Positions 32,801-41,662 of a DNA stretch of 64,000 bases are shown here, one piece after another. Both the position numbers and the translations under genes were made by a program. Each line of letters starts with the position of its first letter. Position 1 is the first letter of the stretch. Origin of the DNA: Microbacter sp. GSS18 (lineage in GTDB: Bacteria; Actinomycetota; Actinomycetes; Actinomycetales; Microbacteriaceae); NCBI GenBank assembly GCA_029319145.1, contig CP119753.1, positions 2,170,001-2,234,000 on the forward strand, read 5' to 3'. A model generated the notes under the pieces. The model had not been told where the DNA came from. It searched no databases and saw nothing but the letters and a program-made list of their open reading frames with translations.

Positions 32801-33547
32801 ATGCCGGATGTAACTGGCTACCGATCGAAGGTGGCGGTCATCGTCCCATCGACCAACACCGTCGTCGAGCACGACCTTGCCGCAATGCGCCCTCACGGCG
32901 TCACGTTCCACACGGGCCGCATGTACATATCGGACCCTGCGCTCGACAGCGACGAGGCGGCTGAAGCGCTTCTGCTGCAGATTCGGGCGTCCATGTCGAC
33001 CGCGATCCGCGATGTCATGACCGCGAAGCCCGATCTGATGATGATGGGAATGTCCGCCGAGACCTTCTGGGGCGGGGTCGAAGGGAATGCGGCGTTCATC
33101 GAGCGCGTGCGCGCGATGTCCGACGGGCTCACGGTCTCGACGGGCGCGTCCGCCTGCCGCGCCGCACTGGAGGCGATGGGTGTGCGCAGGATCTCGGTCT
33201 TCTCCCCGTACCAGCCGGTGGCGGACGTCAACGTCGGTCGATACTTCGCCGAAGCGGGCTTCGACGTGGTGCGGATCACCGGGCTGCGCGCGCCCTCGGC
33301 GACCGCGATCGCCGAGATCACCCCCGAGGAGATCAAGCGGGTGATCGAGGAGATCGACACGCCGGAGACCGAGGCGATCGTGCAGGTCGGCACGAACCTG
33401 TCGATGGTCGGGCTCACTGACACGCTCGAGCACTGGCTGGGCAAGCCCGTGATCGCGATCAACGCCGCGACCATGTGGCACTGCCTCCGCGCCGGCGGGA
33501 TAAACGACACGTGGGGCGGATTCGGCAGCCTGCTGCGCGATTTCTGA
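32801..33547 (+). CDS. Maleate isomerase / arylmalonate decarboxylase-superfamily protein
   Basis: A 248-residue Asp/Glu-racemase-superfamily protein closest by eye to maleate cis-trans isomerases: the PSTNTVVEHDL opening, LTVSTGASACRAALEAMGVRRISVFSPYQP and the late AATMWHCLRAGGI are family-like. Maleate isomerase makes fumarate using two cysteines. By eye I do not find them at the expected places: GMSAE stands where the first (YACTSG-like) should be, and VGTNLS where the second should be; C119 lies elsewhere. It may act on another substrate or be a decarboxylase/racemase. The superfamily is secure, the reaction is not. A TGGAAAGGAA site precedes the ATG. Confidence 0.75.
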   Translation: MPDVTGYRSKVAVIVPSTNTVVEHDLAAMRPHGVTFHTGRMYISDPALDSDEAAEALLLQIRASMSTAIRDVMTAKPDLMMMGMSAETFWGGVEGNAAFIERVRAMSDGLTVSTGASACRAALEAMGVRRISVFSPYQPVADVNVGRYFAEAGFDVVRITGLRAPSATAIAEITPEEIKRVIEEIDTPETEAIVQVGTNLSMVGLTDTLEHWLGKPVIAINAATMWHCLRAGGINDTWGGFGSLLRDF

Positions 33548-33586
33548 GCCGCGTCACCATCAGTTTTCACCGAATAGGAAATCCTC

Positions 33587-34783
33587 ATGCCAGACAACTC
33601 CACAGCCTCCGCGTACGACATCGTCATCGTCGGAGGTGGCCCCGTCGGGACCACGACAGCGCTCAAGCTCGGCCGCGCCGGGTTTCGGGTTGCCCTCCTC
33701 GAGAAGCGATCGGCCGTCGCTCTCGACCACAGAGCGTCGACGTTCCATCCGCCGACGCTCGAGATGCTCGACGAGCTGGGTCTCGTCGACGACCTCCTGT
33801 CACAGGGGATCGTCGCGCGGTCCTACCAGTTCCGGGACGCGAAGCTCGGAATGATCGTCGATCTCGACTACTCCGTCCTCGACGGCGACACGCGGTTCCC
33901 GTACCGGCTCCAGGTCGAGCAGAGCCGCCTGACGGATCGCGCGATCCAGGCCCTCGAGACCGAACCGACCATCGACGCGTTCTTCGGTCGTGAGGTGATC
34001 TCCATCAGCGACACGGAGGGCGGCTACAGCGTCTCGTGGTCCGACGACGACGGGAGCGGCGTCATCCACGGCCGACGGCTGATCGGCGCCGACGGCATGC
34101 ACAGCGTCGTCCGCTCGACGCTCGGACTGGATTTCACCGGCCACACGTACCCCGAGCGATACCTCGTGGTCACAACCAAGCTGCCGCTCGAAGAGCTGCT
34201 CGACGATCTCGCCGTCGTCAACTACGTTGCCGATCCGGTCGATTGGCACGTGCTGCTGCGCAACCCGTCGGGGTGGCGAATCCTGTTCCCCACGCACGGC
34301 GAGTCCGATGCCGAGCTCCTCGACCCGGCGAACATCGAGGCGCAGATGCGCCGTGTGGTTCCGCATGCCGACCACTACCCTGTTGAGCACGTCACCCTCT
34401 ATCAGGTACACCGCAAGGTCGCCTCCTCGTTCCGTGTCGGCTCGGCCTTCCTCGTGGGTGACGCCGCGCACGTGAACAACCCGCTGGGAGGCATGGGCAT
34501 GAACAGCGGGATCCACGACGGCCAGTTCCTCGCGGACGCGATCATCGCGTTCGAGAACGGCCAAGCCGGCGAAGCCGACCTGGATGGCTGGGCAGATGCC
34601 CGACGGAAGGTCGCCCTGGAGTATGTCGGAGCGGAGACCGACAGCAACTGGAAGTCGCTCCGCGACGACGACGAACAACGACGTGAGCTCCAGCGCGAGA
34701 AGTGGCGCGCACTCGGATCCGATTCCGCCGCGCGGCGGGACTTCCTCCTGACCTCATCGATGCTCGCGAGTGTGCGGGCATGA
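33587..34783 (+). CDS. FAD-dependent aromatic-ring monooxygenase
   Basis: A 398-residue class A flavoprotein hydroxylase (PHBH fold) that adds oxygen to an aromatic or heteroaromatic ring using FAD and NAD(P)H. The FAD motif GGGPVGTTTALKLGRAGF lies near residues 13-30, the DG motif in RRLIGADGMHSVVR, and the second FAD motif GDAAHVNNPLGGMGMNSG at about 292. Length fits single-domain hydroxylases such as 6-hydroxynicotinate or salicylate types. An AATAGGAAA ribosome site precedes the ATG at 33587. Its stop overlaps the regulator start (ATGA at 34780). The substrate is unknown. Confidence 0.9.
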   Translation: MPDNSTASAYDIVIVGGGPVGTTTALKLGRAGFRVALLEKRSAVALDHRASTFHPPTLEMLDELGLVDDLLSQGIVARSYQFRDAKLGMIVDLDYSVLDGDTRFPYRLQVEQSRLTDRAIQALETEPTIDAFFGREVISISDTEGGYSVSWSDDDGSGVIHGRRLIGADGMHSVVRSTLGLDFTGHTYPERYLVVTTKLPLEELLDDLAVVNYVADPVDWHVLLRNPSGWRILFPTHGESDAELLDPANIEAQMRRVVPHADHYPVEHVTLYQVHRKVASSFRVGSAFLVGDAAHVNNPLGGMGMNSGIHDGQFLADAIIAFENGQAGEADLDGWADARRKVALEYVGAETDSNWKSLRDDDEQRRELQREKWRALGSDSAARRDFLLTSSMLASVRA

Positions 34784-35469
34784 TCGACGAGGAGTCGGCC
34801 GACGAGCTGCACCTGACCGGCGGAGACCTGGTCTACAACGCCTTGCGGTCTCGAATCGTCAGCGGCGAACTACCGCCCAAGACGGTGCTGCGTGCGCAGG
34901 CCCTCGCGGAGGAGTTCGGCACCAGCCGGACTCCGGTCCGCGAGGCCCTGCGCCGCCTGGCCGAGACGGGGCTCGTCGAATACGTGCCCAATCGGGGCGC
35001 GACCGTGATCGGATTCACACCTGAGCAGATCGTCGAGACCTACTTCGTCAGGGCAGCGCTGGAGAGCCGCGCCGCCGGGCTCGCGACCGGCCGGCTCAAC
35101 GATGAGGACCTCGTCCGACTCAGCGATCTCATCGAGGAGATGGACGGGCTGGTGAATTCGGATGACGCCGCCGACCTGCGACGACTCGGCGAACTCAACG
35201 AGCGGTTCCACCGCACGATTCTGGTCGCTTCGGGGAACTCACAGCTGGTCACCGTGGTCGAGTCGGTGACGCAGGCGCCGCTGATGATCCGCGGACTGCG
35301 CCAGTACGGCGCATCCTTCCGTGCGCGATCCAATCATCAGCACCGCGACATCCTGACCGCCCTGCAGACGCGCGACGCTCTCTGGGCCGAAGTGGCGATG
35401 CGCTCCCATGTCCTCGCCGCCCGCAACGCGGCGATGACCGCCGTCGACGCAAGCGTGTTCGAAAGCTGA
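34780..35469 (+). CDS. GntR-family regulator, FCD/FadR subgroup
   Basis: A 229-residue transcription factor. Residues ~15-78 are the GntR winged helix (DLVYNALRSRIVSGELPPKTVLR, then FGTSRTPVREALRRLAETGLVEYVPNRGA). Residues ~85-215 are the all-helical FCD ligand domain, with the metal-ligand type histidines in ERFHRTIL and the later NHQHRDIL and MRSHVLAA. Such regulators usually repress a catabolic operon until a carboxylate metabolite binds. Its location inside the cluster and the palindrome at 25651-25662 suggest that it controls the island, including itself. A 2-nt gap separates it from the MFS gene. Confidence 0.92.
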   Translation: MIDEESADELHLTGGDLVYNALRSRIVSGELPPKTVLRAQALAEEFGTSRTPVREALRRLAETGLVEYVPNRGATVIGFTPEQIVETYFVRAALESRAAGLATGRLNDEDLVRLSDLIEEMDGLVNSDDAADLRRLGELNERFHRTILVASGNSQLVTVVESVTQAPLMIRGLRQYGASFRARSNHQHRDILTALQTRDALWAEVAMRSHVLAARNAAMTAVDASVFES

Positions 35470-35471
35470 AC

Positions 35472-36704
35472 ATGGTCGTCGCATCACGCCCCACTCGAGG
35501 GCGCTCTCCTCAGCGCGCCTTCTCACGCCGTCGCGGACGGCTCGCGACCCTCGCCGCGGTGTCGACGACGGTGGTCACCGTCCTGCCGGTGTTCCTCGTG
35601 GGCGGTCTCAGCGTCCAGATGCAGGACGACATCGGCCTCACGATCAGCAGACTCGGGATCGTCATCGCCGCGTATTGGGCGGCATCAGCCCTGTTCTCCC
35701 CGGTTGCCGGGACGGTGTCCGGGCATCTGGGCTCGAAGACCACGATGATCATCGCCGCCGCGCTCGGAAGCCTCGCGCTGATCGGCATCGCCCTGGTGCA
35801 CGCCGAATGGTGGTGGATGCTCGCCCTCCTCGCGCTTGCAGGAGTCGCCAACGCTTTCGGGCACCCACCGTCGAATGCCCTGATCGCGGACCAGGTCAGC
35901 GGCCGGAATCGTGCCCTCGCGTACGGCGTGAAGCAGGCCGCCATCCCTCTGGCGACGATGCTGGCAGGTCTGGCCGTGCCGACACTCGCGCTGACCATGG
36001 GTTGGCGATGGACGTTCGTCATCGCCGCAGCCGGCGGGTTGTGCGTGCTGCTCGTGCTCGCGCTCGTCGTCCCCGGAGTCGTCGTCCGCACCCGCCGCGG
36101 CGCGGGCCGTCGCCGCCTTCCCCGTGGACTGATGCGGTTCCTCGTGCTGACCTCGCTCGCCAGCGGGCTCGGTTCCGCGCAGGCGAACGTCGTAGGCGCC
36201 TTCACCGTCAGCACGGGAGTCGCCATCGGCGTCCCCGAAGGCATGGCGGGGCTGATCCTGAGCCTCGGCAGTGTCGCCGGGGCGATCGCCCGACCACTCG
36301 TCGGTTGGCTCGCCGACCGTGGCATCGGCGGCACGCTGGCAACGGTTGCCGCGATGCTCTCCGCAGGCATGCTCGGTGCGTTGTGCATCGCCACCGGACT
36401 TCCGATCGCCTTTGCGATCGGGTGCGTTCTGGCATTCGGGCTCGGCTGGGGCTGGAACGGTCTAATCCACTACGTGGTCTCACACGTGGCCTACCCACAC
36501 AGCGCCCGCGCGACCGGCATCGTCCAGTCGGGGGCGTACATCGGGAGCGCTGCCGGGCCGTTCCTGTTCGGCTTCGTCTTCGACTCGCTCGGCGTCACCC
36601 TCGGCTGGCTCATCGCTGCGGCCGTGTCTGCCGTGGCGGCGCTCATGGCGCTCCTCGCTCACACCCGACGTCCCACAACCCAGGAAACGGAACAGAACAC
36701 ATGA
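35472..36704 (+). CDS. MFS transporter
   Basis: A 410-residue major-facilitator carrier with about twelve hydrophobic helices after a short basic amino end. The cytoplasmic loop signatures are visible as GxxSGHLGSKTTMI between helices 2 and 3 and GWLADRGIGGTLATV in the second half. The sequence fits aromatic-acid or cyanate/nitrate-like carriers, but the substrate cannot be told. It gives the island a second route of uptake or an efflux route beside the ABC importer. The stop overlaps the hydrolase start (ATGA at 36701). The codon at 35472 reads ATG, 2 nt after the regulator stop. Confidence 0.9.
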   Translation: MVVASRPTRGRSPQRAFSRRRGRLATLAAVSTTVVTVLPVFLVGGLSVQMQDDIGLTISRLGIVIAAYWAASALFSPVAGTVSGHLGSKTTMIIAAALGSLALIGIALVHAEWWWMLALLALAGVANAFGHPPSNALIADQVSGRNRALAYGVKQAAIPLATMLAGLAVPTLALTMGWRWTFVIAAAGGLCVLLVLALVVPGVVVRTRRGAGRRRLPRGLMRFLVLTSLASGLGSAQANVVGAFTVSTGVAIGVPEGMAGLILSLGSVAGAIARPLVGWLADRGIGGTLATVAAMLSAGMLGALCIATGLPIAFAIGCVLAFGLGWGWNGLIHYVVSHVAYPHSARATGIVQSGAYIGSAAGPFLFGFVFDSLGVTLGWLIAAAVSAVAALMALLAHTRRPTTQETEQNT

Positions 36705-37336
36705 CGGACACCACCGCGACCGATGACTATCTCGCGAACGGCTTCAACCAGCGACTCGGGTTCGGCAAGCGCCCCGCCCTAGTCGTGATCGACTTCGTCG
36801 ACGCCTATCTCAAGGAGGACTCGCCCCTCTACGCCGCCGTCGAGAGGGAGCTCGAGTCCGCCACGCGCATCCTCGAGGCGGCACGAGAGGCCGACATCCC
36901 GATCATCTTCACCGTCGTCGAACACGCCCCGAACGGTGCCGGGGGCGGCTTGTTCGCACGCAAGGTGAAGGGCCTTGAGACCCTTGCACTCGGCTCACCG
37001 CTCGGATCGATCGCCGAGCCGCTGACACCGCTCGAATCAGAGCCCGTCATCTCGAAGAAGTATGCGAGCTGCTTCTTCGGGACGTCGCTGGCCACCGATC
37101 TCACAGTCCTCGGGTGCGACAGCGTCATCCTCGTGGGGCTGAGCACGAGCGGATGTGTGCGTGCGACCGGCGTCGACGCGATGCAGTACGGTTTCGTCCC
37201 GATCATCGTCCGTGACGCGGTAGGAGACAGACGACCCGAACCCCACGACGCGGCGCTGTTCGATCTCGACGCGAAGTACGCCGACGTGGTCTCGGAGAAG
37301 GAGACGCTCGACTACCTGGCTGCACTGCCTGCCTAG
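36701..37336 (+). CDS. Isochorismatase-fold amidohydrolase (N-carbamoylsarcosine/maleamate amidase-like)
   Basis: A 211-residue cysteine hydrolase of the isochorismatase fold. The triad is D31 in VVIDFVDAY, the lysine in ISKKYASCFFGTSL, and C152 in GLSTSGCVRATGVDAMQYG with the cis-peptide ahead of it. The motif context resembles N-carbamoylsarcosine amidohydrolase and maleamate amidase: VRDAVGDR, then LFDLDAKYADVVS. It would release ammonia from an amide. With the isomerase-superfamily protein and the ring hydroxylase this recalls the lower maleamate pathway of pyridine-acid catabolism, though key genes for it are missing. Last gene of the island. Confidence 0.88.
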   Translation: MTDTTATDDYLANGFNQRLGFGKRPALVVIDFVDAYLKEDSPLYAAVERELESATRILEAAREADIPIIFTVVEHAPNGAGGGLFARKVKGLETLALGSPLGSIAEPLTPLESEPVISKKYASCFFGTSLATDLTVLGCDSVILVGLSTSGCVRATGVDAMQYGFVPIIVRDAVGDRRPEPHDAALFDLDAKYADVVSEKETLDYLAALPA

Positions 37337-37380
37337 GGCCGTCGCTCTCCTTGGTCAGCACGCTCATCCCCTCCTGGGCG

Positions 37381-37530
37381 CGGCCGCGTGCGCGCGGTGC
37401 CCGAGATCGCCCGGTTCGCCGGCGACCTCATGCAGTTACTGACGGCTCGGTCGAGAAGGTGGACACCATCATATGAGCGACCGGCTACGGCGCCCCGCGC
37501 AACGACGGCTGGGTGCCCACACGATCGCGA
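37381..37530 (+). pseudogene. Possible remnant of a flavin-containing monooxygenase-like gene
   Basis: In the frame starting at 37381 the sequence reads ...AVTDGSVEKVDTII, a stop (TGA, 37474-37476), then ATGYGAPRNDGWVP. The motif DxxIxATGY is the late NADP/FAD motif of flavin-containing and Baeyer-Villiger monooxygenases; the stop falls where an aromatic residue (often Trp, TGG, one base away from TGA) is expected. Nothing convincing surrounds it, so it would be a short decayed fragment. Chance cannot be excluded. The rest of the 325-bp gap holds no recognisable gene. Confidence 0.3.
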
Positions 37531-37661
37531 AGCTCGTGCTTGCCGGCACCACCCTGGGCGAGCGACTGGACGACATCGTGTTCGCCGACGAGACGCCCAG
37601 CGAGCGGACCCCTTCGATCCGCCACCGATACGTCGCGGCGGTTACGCGTTCCATGTGCGCG

Positions 37662-38309
37662 TCACCGCCGCGATTCCATGTGCGGGACCGTCGCCGCCCG
37701 CGCCGCGCGCCACCACTCCACGATCGCCACAGTCAAGAGCCCCACACACGCCCCCGTGACGTTCGCGACGATGTCGAGCACGCTCGGCACGCGCGCGTCG
37801 AGCAGCAGTGCCTGACCCGCCTCGATCGTCACGGTCGTGACGACGGCGATCGGCACGATGAGATGTCGCTGCGTGAGCAGCAGCGCGAGCAGCGCCCCGA
37901 GCGGCACGAAGTAGAGGATGTTGGCCGCGAACTCGACCCGGTCGAGTGTGACCGGGGGCACGACCTCGTTGACGGCGCCGATGAGCGGTGCGGCACCACG
38001 GTCGACCGGCGAGGGCCACCACGCGATGAGCACCAGCACGATGGCGTAGGCGACGAGCGCCCACCGGGCGATGCGGCGGGCATCCCATGTACGGGAGGCG
38101 ACCCGCTCCAACTCGCGCGCGACCGTACGGCCGGATGGGCGGCCTCCCGTGACGGGCCGAGCGGGTACCACCCAGCCGGGGAACGCGGGCTCGGGCCGCT
38201 GCACGTCCGTCGGAGCGGGCAGTGGCGGTCGCGGTGGGATCACGATGTCGTCCGCCGACGGCGGCGCGGTCGGCGGGAGCGGCGGCATCCGCTCGGTGTC
38301 GTCGGTCAT
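37662..38309 (-). CDS. VanZ-like family membrane protein
   Basis: A 215-residue protein with a Pro-rich cytoplasmic amino end (~residues 1-75) followed by four hydrophobic helices in the VanZ arrangement: RWALVAYAIVLVLIAWW, then FAANILYFVPLGALLALLL, IVPIAVVTTVTIEAGQALLL and a last helix. The conserved N-(I/V)xxFxPLG and (E)xxQxxxxxRxxxxxDIxxNxxGxxxG motifs are visible (NILYFVPLG; DARVPSVLDIVANVTGACVG). The start ATG at 38309 is supported by GGGGAGG and is preferred over an upstream ATG. Family function beyond low-level teicoplanin resistance in enterococci is unclear. Confidence 0.85.
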   Translation of the reverse strand: MTDDTERMPPLPPTAPPSADDIVIPPRPPLPAPTDVQRPEPAFPGWVVPARPVTGGRPSGRTVARELERVASRTWDARRIARWALVAYAIVLVLIAWWPSPVDRGAAPLIGAVNEVVPPVTLDRVEFAANILYFVPLGALLALLLTQRHLIVPIAVVTTVTIEAGQALLLDARVPSVLDIVANVTGACVGLLTVAIVEWWRAARAATVPHMESRR

Positions 38310-38523
38310 GCGGCCTCCCCTCTCGGGCGCCGCGACCTCGCCGCGCGTGTGGGGCGAGCATAGCCCAGCGCCCAGGGGCATCCCGTGACGAATCGACGCT
38401 CCCCCTCACCCGCCATCGCCGCCCGGATGCCGAGCCAGCAGCGCCGGATTGGCTCGCGACAGCGCGCCACGTCAGGAGTTGGCTGGAGCCACGTCAGCGC
38501 ATTCGACCGAAAGGAGCGGTGTC

Positions 38524-38655
38524 GTGCTCATCCTCGTTCTGTTCGTCCTCCTCTCGATTGCGGGTGCCATCGCCTCGGTCGCCGCGCTCCGCACCGACGG
38601 TCACCGGCGCATCCCGACGCGCAGCGCCTTCGACACGCGCGTGCCGGCGCCCTGA
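38524..38655 (+). CDS. Small single-span membrane protein
   Basis: A 43-residue peptide starting GTG at 38524 after a CGAAAGGAG ribosome site. It has one hydrophobic helix (LILVLFVLLSIAGAIASVAA) followed by a short basic tail RTDGHRRIPTRSAFDTR. The good ribosome site, codon use like neighbouring genes, and the typical 'helix plus DGxRRxPTR' layout of small actinobacterial membrane proteins support it. Function unknown. Confidence 0.65.
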   Translation: MLILVLFVLLSIAGAIASVAALRTDGHRRIPTRSAFDTRVPAP

Positions 38656-38746
38656 CCCTGGCAGCGCCCGCGGGGCTGGACCGGCCGCGCGCCCGGCTGT
38701 ACCGTTTCTCGCACTCGGTGAGTGTCGATGCGACGGTGGGGGCGAC

Positions 38747-40156
38747 ATGCGCGACGACGACCTGTACAACCTGCTCGTGCCGGATGCTCCGGAGCACCGG
38801 CGCACCGAGCGCGACGAACCGGGCCGCGCCGCCCGCGGGCTCGCGCCCGGAGCGACGCCGCGCGAGCCGCGGCCGGGCCTGCAGGAGCCGTCGCTGATCC
38901 CGAGCGCCGACGGCGCGATCGAGCGAATACTGTTCGTGCTGCCCACCTGGGCGCTGACGCGCCCCGACCTCGTCGAGGGGTACCGGTCGGTGATCCGCGA
39001 GCTGCGGCCCGGCACGCACTTCGTGGTGGTGCACCAGGATGCCGCCGACGAGGTCGCGGCGTGGTTCGCCGACGCCGGACACGAGCCCGGGAACGTCACC
39101 CTGGTGCCGGTGCCCGAGCACGTCGCGCTGACCGACTGGGCCGAGGATGCCTACGCGGCACTGAAGGACACCGATTCGCCGCAGACGATCCTCATGGAGC
39201 CATGGGAGTTCGCCCGCGCGGGCGACGCCCTCATCGCCCAGTACGTGCAGGACTACGCCGGGATCCCCGCGAGCCAGGCGCCGCTCATCTTCCAGGGCGG
39301 CAACATCCTGGTCGGCGGGTCGTTCTGGCTGCTGGGGCGCGACTACGTCGCCGAGTCCGAGGAACTGCTCACCGGTGGGCGCCCGCCCGTGAATCTTCCG
39401 GCGGATCGGCCGGTCACCGACGCGCTCGCAAGCCTGTTCGCCGAGTATCTCGAGGCGCAGCGCGAGCTGCTCGTGCTCGGCACCGACGAGCCCATCGGGC
39501 TGCGCGACTACTACGGCGCGATGTCCGAGCGCGGGTTCACCCTCGACATGCCGTCGGGCGGCGCCGGGATGTACCAGCCGATCTTCCACATCGACATGTT
39601 CGTGACGCTGCTGGGGCCGGCATCCGATGGACGGTACGAGGTCACGGTCGGCAGTCCGCGGCTGGCCGACGAGGCCCTCGGCACGTCGTCGCCGTACGCG
39701 CTCGACGACGTCTACGACGCGGCCGCCGCCGCGCTCGAAGCGACGGGAGCGAGGGTGAGCCGCAATCCGCTGGTGCATCACGCGACGTTCCGCGGCACGA
39801 CGAACCTCGCGACCCTCGACCAGGCGGCCGCCGACTACGGCTCCGAAGACCTGCGGCTCGCCGCCGCTGCGCTGCGCGACCTCGGCGCGGGCCCCGACGA
39901 CGAGGTCCACCTGCGCGACTGGCACCACATCACGTGGAACAACTGCCTCGTCGAGAACAGCGAGTGCGAGGGCAGGCACGTGTACATGCCGACGTACGGC
40001 GCGAGCTATCCCGAACTCGCCCCGCTCGACGACCGGATGGAGCAGTGGTGGACCGAACGCGGATTCACGGTGCACCGCCTCGCCGACTTCAGCCCGTTCG
40101 CCGAGCGCCAGGGCGTCGTGCACTGCATCACGAAGTACCTCGGGCGGTCGGCGTAG
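38747..40156 (+). CDS. Deiminase-fold protein, agmatine deiminase/peptidylarginine deiminase-like
   Basis: A 469-residue protein of the guanidino-group-modifying (pentein) superfamily. Landmarks are TDWAEDAY, LIFQGGNILVGG, the histidine H281 in FHIDMFVTLLG, and the late nucleophile C460 in GVVHCITKYLGR. These correspond to the Asp/Glu-His-Cys catalytic set of agmatine deiminases, which convert agmatine to N-carbamoylputrescine; the protein is about 100 residues longer than typical AguA and has a charged amino-terminal extension (residues 1-50). The start at 38747 has only a weak ribosome site. Exact substrate uncertain; the superfamily is fairly clear. Confidence 0.72.
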   Translation: MRDDDLYNLLVPDAPEHRRTERDEPGRAARGLAPGATPREPRPGLQEPSLIPSADGAIERILFVLPTWALTRPDLVEGYRSVIRELRPGTHFVVVHQDAADEVAAWFADAGHEPGNVTLVPVPEHVALTDWAEDAYAALKDTDSPQTILMEPWEFARAGDALIAQYVQDYAGIPASQAPLIFQGGNILVGGSFWLLGRDYVAESEELLTGGRPPVNLPADRPVTDALASLFAEYLEAQRELLVLGTDEPIGLRDYYGAMSERGFTLDMPSGGAGMYQPIFHIDMFVTLLGPASDGRYEVTVGSPRLADEALGTSSPYALDDVYDAAAAALEATGARVSRNPLVHHATFRGTTNLATLDQAAADYGSEDLRLAAAALRDLGAGPDDEVHLRDWHHITWNNCLVENSECEGRHVYMPTYGASYPELAPLDDRMEQWWTERGFTVHRLADFSPFAERQGVVHCITKYLGRSA

Positions 40157-40219
40157 ATCCGACGAGATCAGTTTCACGCGGCGAGCGCCGTGCAAGAATC
40201 TGAACCACCCGAGGTGATG

Positions 40220-41590
40220 ATGACCACGCTGATCTCGATCTCTCTCGCGGTCGGCACGCTTGTCGTCACCGCCATCGTGCTCATCGCGACGCGCCGGCGC
40301 GCCGAGCGCGACATCACCGTCGGCGCACGCAGCGCCGCGATCACCGGCAGCCTCCCGGTGTCTCCCGACGACGCGCCGGATGCCGCAGCCACGCTCGCCG
40401 CGGCGGAGGCGGTCGGCCGCGCCATGACGCAGGCCGGATACTCCGTCGAGACGATCCAGGACGTGCTGCGCGACATCGCCCGCGTCAACGGGCTGCCCGA
40501 GAGCGAAGTGCTCGCGTTCCCGAATGCGATCCTCATCTCGGCGCGGGGAGCCGGCCAGCATCAGACCGGCGCCATCGCCAGCAACGACGCCCGACTGCTG
40601 CTGTCGCAGATCGACGAGGTCCACCGCACGGTCGACGCCGCCCGCACCGGCCTGCTGGGTCCGCGGTCGGTGGTCGAGAAGATCGGCCGCGTCATGGCGG
40701 CTCCCCCGACCTACGGACCGGTCATGCGCGTGGTCGGGTACGCGTTCGTCAGCGGCGCCCTCGCCGTGATGCTCGGCGCCTCATGGCGCGGGGTGTGGGT
40801 CGCCGGCGCTCTCGGCCTCGGCGCCGGCGCTCTGCTGCTCGTCTCGGAGCGCCTGCCACGCCGCTACTCGGCGCTGATCATGGTCGGCCTGTCGTTCGCC
40901 GTCGCCGTCGTGGTGTTCCTCGCGCTGCGAGCCGGGTTCGGCTATGGCGTCCTGCCCGCGCTCCTCGCGCCGATCGTGGTCCTCTTGCCGGGGACGCTCC
41001 TGACCACCTCGGTGCTCGAACTCGCCACCGGGCACCTCATCTCCGGCGCCGGACGCCTCGCGGGCGGTGTGATCCAGCTCGTGCTGCTGGGGGCCGGCAT
41101 CCTCACCGCCGGCGCCGTCGTCGGCGTCGCGGGGGTGAACCTCAACACCGAGATCCAGCTGCTCGGTCCGTGGGCGCCCTGGGTCGCGGTCGGCGTGTTC
41201 GGGGTGGGCATCTCGGTGTACGCCAGCGCTCCGCAGCGCGCCCTGCCGTGGATGCTGCTCGTGCTCTATGCCGCCTACGCCGCCCAGGTGCTCGGCGATC
41301 AGCTCGTCGGCGGCGTCATCTCGGCGTTCTTCGGCGCGCTGGTCCTCACCCCGGTCGCGTCGCTGGTCGCACGCCAGCCGTCGGGCCCCGCGGCGCTCGT
41401 GACGTTCACCGCCGGCTACTGGCTGCTCGTCCCGGGCGCACTCGGGCTCATCGGGGTCGCGGACCTGCTCGATCGGGATGCCGCGGCATCCGCCTCACTG
41501 GTGGCGACGCTCTCGACGATGGTCGCGATCGCGCTCGGGGTTCTCGCCGGCTCGGCGTTCTCGAACTGGCTGCGCCGGCCGGCGCTGTGA
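40220..41590 (+). CDS. ThrE-like threonine/serine exporter family protein
   Basis: A 456-residue membrane protein combining an amino-terminal soluble DUF1212/ThrE domain (ETIQDVLRDIARVNGLPESEVLAFPNAILIS) with about ten hydrophobic helices. Corynebacterium ThrE exports threonine and serine; other members have unknown cargo. One helix (TLISISLAVGTLVVTAIVLIA) precedes the soluble part. I chose ATG at 40220, spaced correctly from GAGGTGAT; the ATG directly before it (40217) and a GTG at 40190 are alternatives. The gene stands alone, convergent with the hydrolase that follows. Confidence 0.85.
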   Translation: MTTLISISLAVGTLVVTAIVLIATRRRAERDITVGARSAAITGSLPVSPDDAPDAAATLAAAEAVGRAMTQAGYSVETIQDVLRDIARVNGLPESEVLAFPNAILISARGAGQHQTGAIASNDARLLLSQIDEVHRTVDAARTGLLGPRSVVEKIGRVMAAPPTYGPVMRVVGYAFVSGALAVMLGASWRGVWVAGALGLGAGALLLVSERLPRRYSALIMVGLSFAVAVVVFLALRAGFGYGVLPALLAPIVVLLPGTLLTTSVLELATGHLISGAGRLAGGVIQLVLLGAGILTAGAVVGVAGVNLNTEIQLLGPWAPWVAVGVFGVGISVYASAPQRALPWMLLVLYAAYAAQVLGDQLVGGVISAFFGALVLTPVASLVARQPSGPAALVTFTAGYWLLVPGALGLIGVADLLDRDAAASASLVATLSTMVAIALGVLAGSAFSNWLRRPAL

Positions 41591-41662
41591 CGCCCGACCG
41601 GGTGCCGATGCCCGTTCGGGAGGGCCCGGGCTCGGCGATGCGGCCCTCGCGCGCGATCGCTG

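Noticed and set aside
25681..37336. Complete nicotinate degradation cluster
   Set aside because: The ring-cleaving dioxygenase and N-formylmaleamate deformylase are absent, and the isomerase-like protein seems to lack its catalytic cysteines.
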